A stretch of 64,000 nt of DNA from Ophiodon elongatus (GCA_016806645.1 JACSYO010001694.1:2108501-2172500); one strand, 5' to 3'; positions 1 to 51,937 are shown, counted from the first letter of the stretch. A program made the numbers and translations. The notes: generated from the sequence alone by a model not told the origin.

Positions 1-1744
1 ATGACACGGACAAGGCGAGGTGGGGGGGGGGATGGATGTGGGCGAGCGAGCTAGAGCTACAGTAGGGATGAAAGGAGAGAAGATGGAGATTTGAAGGCCT
101 GCAGAATCTCCCAGGGGAGAGACATGAAAGAGCAGGGTTCTTGGGGGAGTCGGCAGCGAGGGAGGCAAAGATGTTGCACTTCACACTCTCTTGGGAGGGC
201 TTCTTTTTTCTTTTTTTTTGACATTTCCATCAAGTGGAAATGGGTTGTTTAAAGTCAAATGCAGTGCTTCGTTCCGCTTCAGTTTGAGGTAATTAGGATG
301 GGAGGTGAATTCCAATCACCATGTGAAAGGAAAGTCAATGACATTAACTTGATGCAGTTGAATTGCTAGATGCCCCGCTGTTGGTTAGCAAATCATTAAT
401 TGTGTGCAAATATGGGAAATCATGTGCTCAGGTGCATGAAATTTGATGGGTGGCTCACATATTGATGATGGCAGTTTTAAAGGGGTATTCCAAACACTTT
501 TTTAAAAAGATGTTAATATCGTGTTGGATGTTCCAGAAGGAAGCTGGTGCTTGCTTGATCACGTACTCTTTCAAATCTGTTCTTACACACATTGATACAC
601 TGCAGCATGCAGCTGATCAAGCAGCCTTTCATCTGTGCCAGCACATCACCCACTCACACAGCCATAAACACACCACTCTTTAATGTGAGTTGGTCAACAG
701 AAAGACGCAACACCCATTTTTTCACACATATTCTCAGATATGCTAGTTAATGCCATCATTTAGATGCAGGCTCACTCATGCTTGCTATTGCTTCAAACCT
801 TGCCTTGCTTCAAACCTTGCCTTCAAACACACTCCACCTGCTTTAAATTTCCACCTGTGTCTTTGTACAAAGACTCAGATGCTGAGTATGGTGTGGGTAT
901 GTGTTTCACTGTCGATGGAGTGTCCCTGTCTGCTCCATTAACTCCACGCTCTGAATGAAAGCTCTGTTGTCTTCATCTTTCTTGTCACTGTATGGTGAAA
1001 AGCTTCTCGTGTAATGTGGAACTTTTTTACAGCCCTGTTTCACGCATGGCTCTGCAAGACTATGTGAATAAGTGAGAAGAAATAGCATAAAAAAAATCCT
1101 TGTTGACTTCCCCCACTTCATATCCCACAAGTCATAAATTTTGCAGGGAGCGCTGTAACATAACCTTTATTTCTCTACGGTTTCATAGCCATTTTGCTCT
1201 GGACTTGAACCTGGAGCCCTGAAATATCCTCTTTGATATATTGCACAAAGCGGAGCCATTGTATAGTTTTACATTCATATTTCAGGCATTATTTAGCTAG
1301 GGCTGCTGAGCGAACTAAAGCGTGTGAGCTCAGTTTCAAATCAGCAAAACAGTTTTTGAGGGCTGATCTCTGATCTCTAATCAAAACGTTTCAGCTGTAT
1401 AAAATCATATAAATTGGTGAAATTATCATATTATACATCTGCTTCCAAGGCTGTCTAGTGGGTTCACAGACACTCAGATAACATTTTGAACCAACAGAAT
1501 ATTAGCTGAACTCGGGTTACAAATTATCATTTGGCAGTGACTCTCTCTGTGTGGAAAGATATCATGTTTTTGCACAACTAATCGAGAGCTCTCTCTGAAA
1601 GTAAAGTTCAAAAAGCTGAACCCCATTTGCCTGTGTGATTCCTTCCCGGTCAAAGGTAGTAAAAACACCATCACGCTATTAAAGTTATATTTGTCTATTG
1701 TTTCGAATAAGTTGATTTGTACTAGAATCAGGCACTGGCAGATT

Positions 1745-2243
1745 TTCTGCTAGCTGTGCTAGCTCTGCTAGCATCGGCACGCTAACATGCTCACTGACAA
1801 TCTTATCATGCAGAGTTTAGCCGGTTCACCGTGTTAACATGGTAACATATATGCTAGTTAGCAGTAAACACCAACTACAGCTGACATTGATGGGAATGTC
1901 ATCAGTTTTGCAGATATTTGGTCATAAATGAAAAGAAAGCTTTGACGTGATGATGGCGTTGGTGGATTAAAAGTGAGGGGATCGCCAAAATAGTGTTGTA
2001 AAATGAATCAAATATTAAACAGATGTGTTGGCTTCATTGTTGGGGAGCTGTCATGCCTCAGCGCACCCCACAGCTGCAGCCTGCGAAAACCCCTCCTGAA
2101 TATTATTTGATACATAAAATAAATGAATAATTGTGATTGAGAATCGTGATCTCAATATTAAACAAAATTATAACAATTCCTTCTGAGAGTGACATGAATG
2201 TTTCATGACAATCTATCCTATAGTTGATGAGACGTTTTACATT
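1745..2243 (+). repeat. Dispersed teleost repeat with a nested insertion
   Basis: Blocks such as GCTAACATGCT, CTGACATTGATGGGAATGTC, TTGCAGATATTTGGTCATAA, GATGATGGCG and TGAATGTTTCATGACAATC follow the order of a very common percomorph dispersed repeat, recalled from memory. The repeat is interrupted at 2011-2164 by a segment flanked by an 11-bp direct repeat. The exact class of the repeat is not known to me. Confidence 0.6.
2011..2164. mobile_element. Small insertion flanked by 11-bp direct repeats
   Basis: AATATTAAACA occurs at 2011-2021 and again at 2154-2164, enclosing 132 bp that break an older dispersed repeat. This looks like a target-site duplication around a short non-autonomous element. 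No terminal inverted repeat or poly-A tail is obvious, so the element class is open. Confidence 0.4.
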
Positions 2244-2837
2244 TTACAAGTAATTACTGCTATTCATTTTACATTATTCTCCATTCTAGAACGTTAGAAG
2301 CCTTGGTTTTAATAATAGTTAATACTGAGTTTCATCCTCTCATAATGCTCTCTTTAATATTTCGGAGGCTTTCAGTACTATACAGTTAGTTTGTTGGGAT
2401 CCTTTTTTAACATTTCAACTGAATGAATGTTGAAAGACGTCTATTGGCAGCTTCAGAAATTCGTACAAGTCCAACCATTTATGCACCAGTGGTGCTCCAA
2501 CCCCCCACTATGATGAATTCATAGTGAGAGTAGCGAGGTATAAAAGTCCTGGAGCCGTTCTCATCCCGCCGTCCACAAGGTGTGAAATCGTTTGATCCAG
2601 TTTGTTCTGTTTAGGTGAAACAGCTTCGGTGTGTGTGAGAGTTCCCACTTGTGTGTATTTGTGTGTGTTTTATAATGCTCCCGGAGCAATAAAAGGTGGA
2701 GGGAAAGGGGAGGGGACGGGGTTGCAGGAAGGAAGGAAGGAAGGAAGAGAGCTGCCGGTAGCTGCTGTGTTTGTTTTGCAAGGAAGTGAGAGAGGAGATG
2801 ATGGGTGGGATCAGTCCATTAGTCCATTCGTCCGTCC

Positions 2838-2838
<1 letters not shown>

Positions 2839-2899
<61 letters not shown>
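2839..2899 (+). repeat. (TG)n microsatellite
   Basis: A perfect TG dinucleotide run of about 30 copies. Confidence 0.97.
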
Positions 2900-2901
<2 letters not shown>

Positions 2902-3070
2902 GGCCAGTTACGGGTTAATGGACATTAAGTCTGTTCCAGTGTGAAAGTCAGAGTGGAGGGCGGTTGGTGATGCGCCCTGGCTCTCTAACCCACAAAAGGG
3001 TCAAAGGTCGGGGTTAAAAGTCAAACAATGCCTGGAAGGACTAGCAATCATCTGGGACTGCATCAGAGGT

Positions 3071-3072
<2 letters not shown>

Positions 3073-3131
<59 letters not shown>

Positions 3132-3228
3132 TGTGTGTGCGTGTGCGTGCGCGTGTGCGTGCGCGTGTGTGTGTGTGTGTGTGCGTGTGTGTGTGTGTGT
3201 GTGCGCGTGTGCGTGTGTGTGTGTGTGG
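3073..3228 (+). repeat. (TG)n/(CG) interrupted microsatellite
   Basis: TG run with repeated GTGCGTGCGCG interruptions in its second half; alternating purine-pyrimidine throughout, so Z-DNA-prone. Confidence 0.97.
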
Positions 3229-5916
3229 TAATATGTAAGGAAGAGTAGGAAAAGGCTGCCAGGAAAGGAATGGTGGGGAACATGAAGGGCAGAAAGAGGA
3301 CAAGAGAAACAGACGTAGAGCGATGAAGAAAAGAGGGATGGGGGTTGACAACGTTCTTGTATTCCTTTTTCTCCTTCGACATCCGCTGACTTCGAAGAAA
3401 CAACCCTGGTTTGCTTCTCCCTGCAGGGACTCATCTTACCTCCCAATACACTCAGATAAGAAACACACACACCAAACACACATGCTCACAATCGAGCAGA
3501 AAGAAAAAGACACCCACACATGTGCGCATACAATGACACAAATCCACAAGCACAGCCAAAACACACACAGGAGCTCGGCGAGCTAATCAGAACATGTGGC
3601 CTATTTCTCTGTACGGTTTAATGAGCTCTCCATTGTGGAGTGCCGACTGATATTATTAGGCTGCCGTGTCTCAGCTCATTAGCTAAACCAGGACTCAACA
3701 ACAACACCAGCAGCTAAAAGATGATTTGATACCACCTGCAGAGTTATGTGACGCCACAGGACCTTAAGGAGGCTGCGGTGAGAGACCGAGCAAGTGAGGC
3801 TGAATCACGCTTCCCACGACACAACGGGGAATCATAAGTCAGTTTGATAGAAAGAAAAAGAAGAATACATAGCGTCTCCCCTTGGCGTTTATAAAGTTCT
3901 GGCTTGCAGATTTATTGTGCAATTTTAGCAGCACATTGGTGACAAGTGAAGAGAAGTAGTCAACAACACTGAAAAGAAAACAATTCGGCAATCATCTATT
4001 CTTAGTTGACTGTTATTGCTCTATGGTGAACGGCTCAATTTCTTGTTTTGGCGCTGTGTGGAATCCCCCTGCTACGTGCTATTAAAGCAGCTAAATGAAT
4101 CGCACTGAACTGAAGAATATGCCTTTTTGTTTTTTAAATGGTTTGCACTGTTCTTGTCAAGTACAATTTTGAAATGCATGACTTTTGCTTGAAACTAAGT
4201 ACTTTATTCTTAGTTTATACAATAAACTAAGACAATAGACTTGTATTACTACTTTTACTTTAAAGTAAAGGATAGCAAATAATCTGTTTACTGTACCGGC
4301 ATTGCTTATATACCACACTGGTCGTGGTTATGAGTTGTTTTTTTGTTGAATACAACGGACACATTTCAGTAGACATTTATTATGCAAAGTTATGTTGTTT
4401 TACGCCAAAGGCTTTGAGCTGTTCTTTATTCATTATCTACTATTTCTACAGCACAACAATGTAATCTGAGTTGTTGTTTTTTATTGTACGACAGACCCAC
4501 ACATTAAAGCTAGGCTTACAAATACATTTTAGAATTCCTTTTTTTATATATTTGTTGAAATCACATTCGGACTGCAATCAATAAATTAAATAAATATAAA
4601 AATGTTGCTCTTCCAAAAAAAAGGATTTATCGTTGGGCTTTCCATACGGCCTGATCCTGTACTGTACGATACATCTATCTGGTGTTGTAGTTGTGCTAAC
4701 AGCTGGGGAAATCTGATGCTGAAACCTGCACCGTAGGTATCTATGAAGGCTCTACTGTTAACAATTTTCAATATTTCACTTGGATTTTATCAACCATTGT
4801 TTCTTGGATCTGAAAACCAGCATTTAGTTAACGCTTTGGCAATATTGATGGTGACAAACAGTCATGCTGTACGACTGGTAGAGAAGAGGAAAGCGAGGGA
4901 CACGGAATTAAAGAAAAGCAGAGAGAGGCAGCAAGTCGAGGAAGAGGAAATGTCAGCGATGTGTACATTGAAGATTTTAAGCGTTTTCTCCGGCGAACGC
5001 CTTGTTTCTCTGTCCTCCCCGCTATCCTCTTCCTCTCGAGTGTTTACACACTGCCTCTTCACTTAATCCGGCCTACAGGATGCCCACTTCACTTGGTTAC
5101 TTCTCAGCGCAGAGATGAAAGAATGGATGTTGAGGGATAAAAGAAACTGTAAGCCTCCTTCACTGTGTTTTTGTTTTTTCTTTCTCCGTAACCCCCCCCC
5201 CCCCCCTCCAATTCTGTCATTCTTTCAACCCGTCATCCCTTTTCTCCATTCCTCGCTCCCTCCCTTCCCACCTTTCAATCTCAATCTCAATCTCAGCTCA
5301 CTCGAGCATTGGCCGGCAAGGCCTCCAGCATCGATCCAATAAAGCTGGTAGTCGGCACTGCAAGGCTTGAAGCGCTTTCACCCAAACCAAGCATTTAAGC
5401 ACGCTCTTTTAACAGCACGTCGCTATGATCTGATCTGGGCTTGGAGGGAGTCTGGGAGGTGTTTTCTTTCTTCTTCTTTCAGCATTTTCTTATTTTCCTA
5501 TCAAAAGAGTAATCAATAACAGTCACATTGGTTGGACGGGGGCACACAAATACACACACACACACACACACACATCTCCAAAATCTCAATTACCTCTCCT
5601 GCCAATCCACCAAATTGGCCAAGTGTTTATTTTTTATTTATTTATTTGCCAGCACTGGAATTTAGTATTCACTTGTGGGAATAGGTGGGGGAGAGGAAGT
5701 CGGAGACATAAAATGTGCTACAAGTACAGAGGTATTTTCTGTCTTTGTGCCGGGTTAAAGTAAATACAGTTTGACATTTTGTGCCTGTTTAAAAGTCAAT
5801 GGATTCCCATCTCCAATGAGCGTGCATCATCAAAGGCGCCATTTCACTCGCTGATACACAGCAGCAGGTGCAGAGGGAACATTTTAGAGATTGTGTGTGT
5901 GCAATTCTGCCTGTGT

Positions 5917-5953
<37 letters not shown>

Positions 5954-7918
5954 TGTTTTTCAATTATTATGAGAATATTTGGTCCTCAATAGAATGCAAA
6001 CATTAAGAACGATCCATCATGCTCTATTTCTGCAGTGGTTAGGTTCAAGTTCAGTAATTGGTTTAGTATTATGGTCAGAGTAATTAGACTTGGTTTAGAT
6101 TGTGGTCAGCGAGTTGGATATGCAGTGGGTTTATTACAGGTGAACTTTATATTTAAATTAAACACACATTACTTTCAGAAAAAAAAAAATGTCACCACTC
6201 CAGGTGCTATCTAGCTATGCAGATCATTTTGAGTTTTAAGTGCTGAGGTTTTGACATATACATATCTGAGATTTCTGCTGCCATTTGAATATAACAGGAG
6301 CAAACTGAATTTTCTTATGGTACTCGCAGCATTTAAAAATGACATTTTAAATGTAACAGTGTCATTTTTTTTGCAAACAGTTTCCCATGCAGGTACTCTG
6401 GAAAATCAGATTGGAACTACTTTCTACCAAGAAGAAAAAGAATTCATATGTGAAAACTGTTGACGCAATGTTTTGTCGATAATGCTTCAAACAAAGTGCT
6501 TATCAGATAATGGAACAGTGTGTGGAGCACAATTTCCAATGGCACAATCGTGCGGCGCTGCTTCAGATGATTTTTGTAACCTATTGAACAGACAATCTGA
6601 TAACCCCACCTGCTGTACACAGCCAGGTTTTCACATACACTTTATTCAAGTGCAACACTATGAACGCCTTCAAGGAGAGACTGATCTCCGTATTTGTACT
6701 CCTGATTGCGTTGAGACTCCAAAGACACGCAAAAAGACACAGAGAGACCAGGGATGCAGCCTTGAAGAGGTTAACTCATTACCTGTGGTCATTTAGAATA
6801 GGTATACAAACACTTTTGTCCTTAAGATGCAGTCAAATGACACATTGTAAAACCCAGTTTGTTTGAAGCATTCTGAAGCCTTTAGTACCAGGGACAGTAT
6901 CTGGATGTTGGTGTTGCATTTCATTGCTCTGAGCAACACAAATATATTCCCCTCAGCGTAGGAGCAGAAATCTCACAGACGGATATCTCACAACTTGGGC
7001 AAATAAAACCATCAGCATGACTGGATATCACTAAGTGAGAAGATGTTTTTTTTGTAATTTCAACCCTCTAAACAAGAAGTCAGTATAGAATGTTTTATGA
7101 ATATGACCATCCCCGAGCAGTTATTAAAGAATAATTATCGAATTTTCTTTCTTAATCTCCCACTTGTCATCATTGATCGAGGGTGTTTGTCAGCACAGGT
7201 GGCTGCAGGATATCTTCTGATGGCACCAGTCCAACGTAATTAAAAACTATATTTAAAATACCGCTAATGAAAATAAATGTATCTATCGAAGGCTGTTCAT
7301 GGTTGATTTTACAATGATTTGACAAGTGACATGTTTCATCTTGAATTATCACATTTATGCCACTAATTAATGTCCCGGAGGTCACACAAAATGATTATAT
7401 GACATACATTAAAAATGTAAGGGCTGCCAGGTCCTCACAAGCATACGTATATAAAAAAAAAAAACTTGAGAGCGTGTCATTATAAGTACTATTTTAATGT
7501 GAAATTCCTTTTTTCACCCTACGCATCAGTCTCACCTGCAGCACCGTAACAAGTCAATCATCCTGCGCTGTTATTGGACTGTAATGCCACTCTGTAGAAG
7601 CACACTTGACATGTTCATTAGGTTTAAACCAATTCATTTACAACACGGTGCTATTGGATTGTCCTTGCCTCGACATTCATTTCCCAACACGTTGGCGTTT
7701 GATGCATTGCCAGCGCCAATTAACTTTGATAACTCAGCCCCAGTTTAATATAGTGCTGCTGAATTGGCTTGACAAGAGCGCGGCGATAAGCTATTTCTGA
7801 GCTTTTTGAGTGGCGATAGCTGGATTATCGCTCCGAGTGAGGGAGGGCCAGAGAAAACTTTCCTGCATAACCCCCGGGCCAAAAGTCATTAAAATGTTTT
7901 GTTTGTTTTTGTTGGCAG

Positions 7919-8021
7919 ACACACACACACACACACACACGCACACGCGCACACACACGCACACGCACACGCATACGCACACGCACACGCACACGCACAC
8001 GCACACACACACACGCACACA
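7919..8021 (+). repeat. (CA)n microsatellite with CACACG variants
   Basis: CA run with regularly spaced CG steps (CACACG units), about 100 nt, some 300 nt upstream of the first recognised sema4c exon. Confidence 0.97.
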
Positions 8022-8409
8022 GAGGCACATACACTGATTACAGATATGTCCTTATTGGCTTTAATGATTTCCATAACTCATTTCTGTTTTACATTATTCT
8101 GGATTTTGATGGCCATGTGAAATTGTATAGTACATGTTTTGAAAGGGACAAATTTATCTTTCAGTGCAGCTTGAATGTGTGAACCGTATTCTGTGTGGCT
8201 TTTTGAAAAACGTGCAAGTTGTAAATACTGTTCTGACAAAATAGTTTCTGATAAACAACCAAGCCAATAAAGGAAGTGAATTGCTGCTTCCTGCTGATGT
8301 GTTGTTTTTTCTTTCTTCCGGCAGGCTGCCAGGAGCTTGGCTGCTCTCTCGAGTCCCTATCATCAACTGATTTATCCCCCGATCCATCACACAACGCCAG
8401 TTCCAACGA

Positions 8410-46929
<38,520 letters not shown>

Positions 46930-47007
46930 GCCTGTCCTCCTCCGTCTCCATTCCCTGAGTTGGAAAAACAAAACAACCAACCTACCTCCCTCCTTTTGAG
47001 GATGCCT

Positions 47008-47010
<3 letters not shown>

Positions 47011-47043
<33 letters not shown>

Positions 47044-47096
47044 AGTGACACGCTGTCAATTCCCCATGCTCTCTCTCTCTCTCTCTCTCTCTCTCG
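47011..47096 (+). repeat. Two (CT)n runs in the sema4c 3' UTR
   Basis: Two (CT) runs separated by about 30 nt, starting about 80 nt after the stop codon. Confidence 0.93.
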
Positions 47097-48707
47097 CTCT
47101 GCCAATGCCTGTTTGGCTCACTGTTGACATTTATAGCACACAGCATGTTAAATATAAACACTCATACACTGTGTTCGCCAACATGCACTCCTATAATTAT
47201 TATGTTCTGGGCAACATACAGTCATGGTTGTGGCTTTTTTCTGCTTCCACTGTGCAAACGCCACTTGTGTAAATTTTGTATTTAAAAAGGCTGAACGCAG
47301 AGGAGAACACCTCAAGCATTGAAATCAAACAAATGGCGTTACATGTTTTCTGAAGGGCAAATTTTCTTTTCTGTTGAGTGGACCAATAGGGTTTTAGCCC
47401 TTGTGCTGAACCCAGTTGACGAATGGCAAGTGCAACTGACTGGAAACATTGAACTGATGCTCTGTCCTTCTATTCCTTTGAGACTTTTTCAGCTTACTGC
47501 ACTTAAAAACTGGAAGCGTGTCTTCCCTTTTTGTATTTGTGAGCCAAGAGTGCGAGAGCGGTATAAAAAGACTAATTAATCTCGAAGCAAGACGACAATC
47601 ATGTCCCCGTAGCAGGAGCTCTGCGAGGGACAGAGAGAAGACGAGAGAGAGCAAGAGACAAAGAGAGGAAATTAAATGGAAAATGAAGTGAATTGGAGTG
47701 AAAGATGCAAGGGGGGTTTTGAATGAAGGACAATCTCTCAAGACTTTCTCTGCTCAATTTAAATCCCCCCACCCCCATGTTGTATTTAGCCCCGGAGAAA
47801 GTCCTTGATCCCTTTCCACTTTCATTTGTTGTGATGGTTGGTTTGAATTAAGACATTTCTTGTTGTTCTTTTTCCAAATCTTACCGACTACAGCAGTGTT
47901 CAAACGGTTATCAAGTGACTAATGGCTCCACTCTGTGAGTGACGATGTGAGGGCTTACATTCCTCGCTCAGGCCTGCACGGTGACCTTCAAACGCACCTT
48001 CAAGTCCAATATACTACAAGTGCACTCCAAACGACATTCATCAGAGTCAAAGTGTGCAACAGATATGCGTTTTTTGGCTGAGCCCTTTTGGATGTTTGTT
48101 CATCACTGTAGAAAGAAACGGCTATTTGCATTCAGCTCTTAGCAGCGGAACAATAACTGCACACTCAATTCCAAATTGAAGCTGACATGAAGACATTAGG
48201 CAAGGAGAATGTAGTTGAACCGTCACTGTTGCGACCGCTGTGGATGTCTCAATAAGTGCTTTATATTGTATGTGTATGGTGAGGGTGGTGACTTGCACTG
48301 CCAAGAAGGAAACAACCCCTCCTACACACACCGACACACTCACAGTCCTCTGAATGACAACCATCCTGGACGACAGTGTGTTTGTGACGTACCCTTAAAA
48401 CCCATGAACCCCCCCCTCCCTCTTACCGATGCCCAGAGACTGACCCGGGGCTACTGTGGACTTATACAGAGGAAGAGCACTGTAAAACACACCAACACAA
48501 AAAGAACACACATACACAGTGTTGATGGACGAAAGGACAGACAGACTGATTGCCGCCATGCCGACAAACTGCTGGCTCCAGGCGGGAGACGGCCGTGAAC
48601 CAGTGAAGAGGTATTGTTCCACTTAATTAAATTTATGCAAACAACGATTTCCAATTTACCTTTTTGGCTGCTCAGTGTAGTGTTTCAAGTTGCTTAACTT
48701 ATCACTG

Positions 48708-49245
48708 AAAGGAATAGGCAACATTTTGTTTCCTTGTTGAGAATTAGATCAGAAGGTCGATACCACTCTTCTATCTGTCCGTTAAAAATAAAGCTACAAC
48801 CATGAGACGGTTAGCTAAACTAGCATAAAAAACTGAAAGCAGGGGAAAACCTGGCTCTTTCCAAAGGTTTAAAAAAGGCTCACTAAATAACACATCTTGT
48901 GTGTTTAATCTGTACTGAACTGAAGTGTAGAAACAAAGTTGCTAACCTCACAAAGTCACTGCTCCTGGCCAAAGAATTGTCTTTGTAACCCCCAAACTGC
49001 TATTTATTGTTTTACACTAAACAAAGGAGTTATGTGTTAACTAGTGAGCTTTAGAGATGTTGGCAGGGTTTCTTTCCCACTCAACGGAGCCAGGCTAGCT
49101 GTTTCCCCTAGTTGTCAGTCATTGTGCTAAGCTAAGCTAACTGGCTCCAGCTCCAGATTTATCTGTCAGGCTTGTGAGTGGTATTAATCTTCTCATCTGA
49201 CTCTCTGCAAGAACGCAAATGTGTGCAGTTCCCTAAAATGTCAAT
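48708..49245. repeat. Foldback (inverted) repeat within the probable sema4c 3' UTR
   Basis: Arm 1 (about 48708-48905) includes GGTCGATACCACTC, GGTTAGCTAAACTAGCATAA and CCTGGCTCTTTCCAAAGG. Arm 2 (about 49029-49245) includes GTGAGCTTTAGAGATGTTGG, GCTAAGCTAAGCTAACTGGC and GAGTGGTATTAATCTTCTCA. Read in reverse complement, arm 2 follows arm 1 over most of its length, with an estimated two thirds of bases matching. About 120 nt separate the arms. Confidence 0.65.
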
Positions 49246-51931
49246 CTTCAATTTAAATGATGAGACAATACAGATTATCTTGAAGAGACTAGCATTATCC
49301 ACAGTTAGAAGACTGATCTTATTATAATCATACAAAGTGGTATTATTACAGCATATTGCCTATAGACTAAAACAATCAAACACCAAAGCTACCTACCTCG
49401 GGTGACCAGGTGTCCCGCATTTTTATCCCTTGTCCCACCTTCCACATATTGAGACAATGTCCCGCATTTTGATTGGCTCTAGTTTTCAAAAGTTAAACCA
49501 CTGCAGGACAAGTGCCCTTCTAAAATCTAGCTTTTATCCAATGGCAGTGAAGAAATCAGGAAAGGCTGTCTTTGCAAGGCTGCATTTGATGTCAATCAAA
49601 CTGCGCACACGTGGGTCAGGTGTAGGTTAGCCTGTCACCACAAAGTCAGATTTAAACTTTTACCTTCCTTGCATGCCCACTGTATTTAATTAATGTGGGA
49701 TTTGGGAAAGTTGCATTCAAATAAAATACATTTGTTAAGTCCTTCACATGCACTGAAGGCCTAACCTGTAACCTCTGCATTGTCATTTGTGTGCTACTGA
49801 ATCAACCAGAGGAGATATTACCAGCTAAGAATTTTTAAGTTAGACATTATATAAAAATGTTCGACTACCTCTCAGCATTGTTAACGTGTCCAACATTGTC
49901 CAACACAAACACAGTCTTTGTCCCACATTTGGTTTGTTGGGGCCCCTATAACTGTTTCAAATCAGAATGTATTTGTTAAGTTCAATGCAGTATCCCAATG
50001 CTAATGTAGTTTGCATTGGGTAGAAGGTTTAGTAGCAAGTACAGCCCCACAGAGATGCTAGCATGTAGACTCCACTTGTTACATCATAGGTTCTGCACTA
50101 TTTGACCAGTCTCCTTCTAATCATAAGCTGTCCTTGTGCAAACTTTTATTAAAGTCTTGAGGGGATAGGTGCATCCGAAACTTTCATATCAAATGATAAG
50201 AAAAGGACCTGCACTGCCTGAAGCCTGCGACTACAAGATTTCATAAAGGAGAAAAACGTTTTAATCTGACAAGGATCAAAATAAGTTGACCTTAGGAAGA
50301 ACTTTGTCAGCCTGAAATGTCTGTTTAATAACCTGTTCTGCTTGCAAGATTCAGACAGTATATGGGACCATTTTCTTCCAATCTTCTACTCATAACTAGA
50401 AGATAACCAAATATTGTATTAGTTGCTGCAAATTCTCATATACCTTCATATATTGTTTTCTAGTCACCTACTCAGGGGGGGTATAATGAGGTGTTAGTAT
50501 GAAGTATCAGAATAAATTATTCACTGCACCAACTGCCCAGAATGTGATTTGTTCCACGGTGATGAAAAAAAAATAACCTACTTTCTGATCCAATTTCAAG
50601 GAAACTTTAAAATACAGCGAACACCGTGCGCATATGTTTGCTGTTACTAAAATAACATAATTTTGTCCTCTTTCTGTGCTTTGTCCATTAGGGGTGGCTT
50701 TTGTTTTTGGGACGTGTCTGTCGGGACCAGAGGAGCACAGCAAGAAGGAAGGGGATGACAAAAATACCTTGTTTTGCCCCCACTGTGTACAGAGCGCTGA
50801 GAGAGATGTAGAATATCAAAAATGATCCCACGGTTGAAGAGGTACTCAGCCTTCAGCACTCCATTTTAACGTTGCATGATCCTCTGCAAGTGGACTGCAC
50901 ATCTTTGATATGATCATCCTTGTACAAGTGCATCATTTTGATCGGCCATTTTTGGACTTTTACAGACACTAATATTGTGGAACTACAATGCTCTCTTTGA
51001 AAAAAATATGTATATGTCTGATTTTATGGTTCAAGGGTTGTACAGGAATTCATGGCTGCATTTTAACGTGTTTACTTTTTCTGTGCCTCTTCACCTTTTG
51101 GATAAGCCAAAGTAGACTGCAGTTGCTTTTGTTCTTGTTGAAATACTTCAATTAATTTTATTTGATTTCAGATCGATATTTAAGTCTCAGCAGTCCGTCC
51201 ACTTTGCTACACTGAGCTGATGTCTGCAACCTCTCTGCATATTATCGCTGCAGCTAAATTTTCCCTCAAGCAAAATGTCTTGAGGCTGATGGACTTCCTG
51301 TTTTCTTCCTGTTTATGTCAGTAGTGATCTGCTGGACCCAATTCTTTATCCCCTCACTTTATGAGAGGCTGAGTAATGTACCAAAACTGTAACCATTATT
51401 TAATTTGTCAGCTCCTAAAAACCAAATATGTATCTGTTGATTCAAAGCAGATCAGTGATAGAATGTGCCCACTTTATATTATTACATCCCCTGAAGCATT
51501 TAGCTAAAACATGTTAGCTCTATACACTGGTACTTGGTTATGTCTTATAAAATATTTCCCTTTTACAATCAGGCATTTTATTTAATATAACATGTTGCAA
51601 AGAACTAAAAGATAAAGGAATACAGGTCTCAAGCTTGAAAAAAAATGCATGTGTAATGTACTTTATGTGCATTTCTTCAGTTCTTACGCATTTGTTTGCT
51701 CATAATATTTTCTCTCACACAGGGCTTTAAGTTCTACTGTTTCTCACATTATTATTTGTATTATTCTATTATCATCCTGATTTTATTTTGCCCCATTTTT
51801 GCTTGTCGGTTATTGATCTTTTATGTTTGTTTTTAAAATATGTTAAGTAACTTATTTCACTTGTACAAACGTGTTGATATTTATTATCATTGTACATATG
51901 TCCTTATTTTTTATATGTGTATATATACACA

Positions 51932-51937
51932 AATAAA
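51932..51937 (+). promoter_or_regulatory. Candidate polyadenylation signal of sema4c
   Basis: A canonical AATAAA embedded in an AT-rich segment, 34 nt after a TGTACATA Pumilio-type site, with a GT-rich stretch (GAGGTGTGGGATTTTATTTTG) shortly downstream. It is the most typical cleavage context between the two genes. Confidence 0.45.

Larger units (their letters stand above)
1..8324. other. Upstream region, no recognisable coding gene
   Basis: No exon-like conserved protein segment was seen on either strand. The stretch holds a nested teleost repeat (1745-2243), several microsatellites (2839-2899, 3073-3228, 5550-5573, 5923-5948, 7919-8021), a poly-C run near 5190-5207, and AT-rich homeodomain-motif-rich blocks around 260-430, 3570-3720 and 7110-7400. 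Non-coding 5' exon(s) and the promoter of sema4c may lie here or further upstream but could not be placed. Confidence 0.6.

Noticed and set aside
3028..3479. Open frames of poly Cys-Val or His-Thr on both strands at the TG/CA tracts (also 7791-8120, 11143-11701, 20355-20686, 29991-30352, 32680-32958, 41318-41850)
   Set aside because: They arise from dinucleotide repeats, which have no stops in several frames; flanks show no gene structure.
49420..49480. Repeated TGTCCCGCATTTT motif as a regulatory array
   Set aside because: Two near copies only (around 49411 and 49459); probably part of an unnamed dispersed repeat, too little to call.
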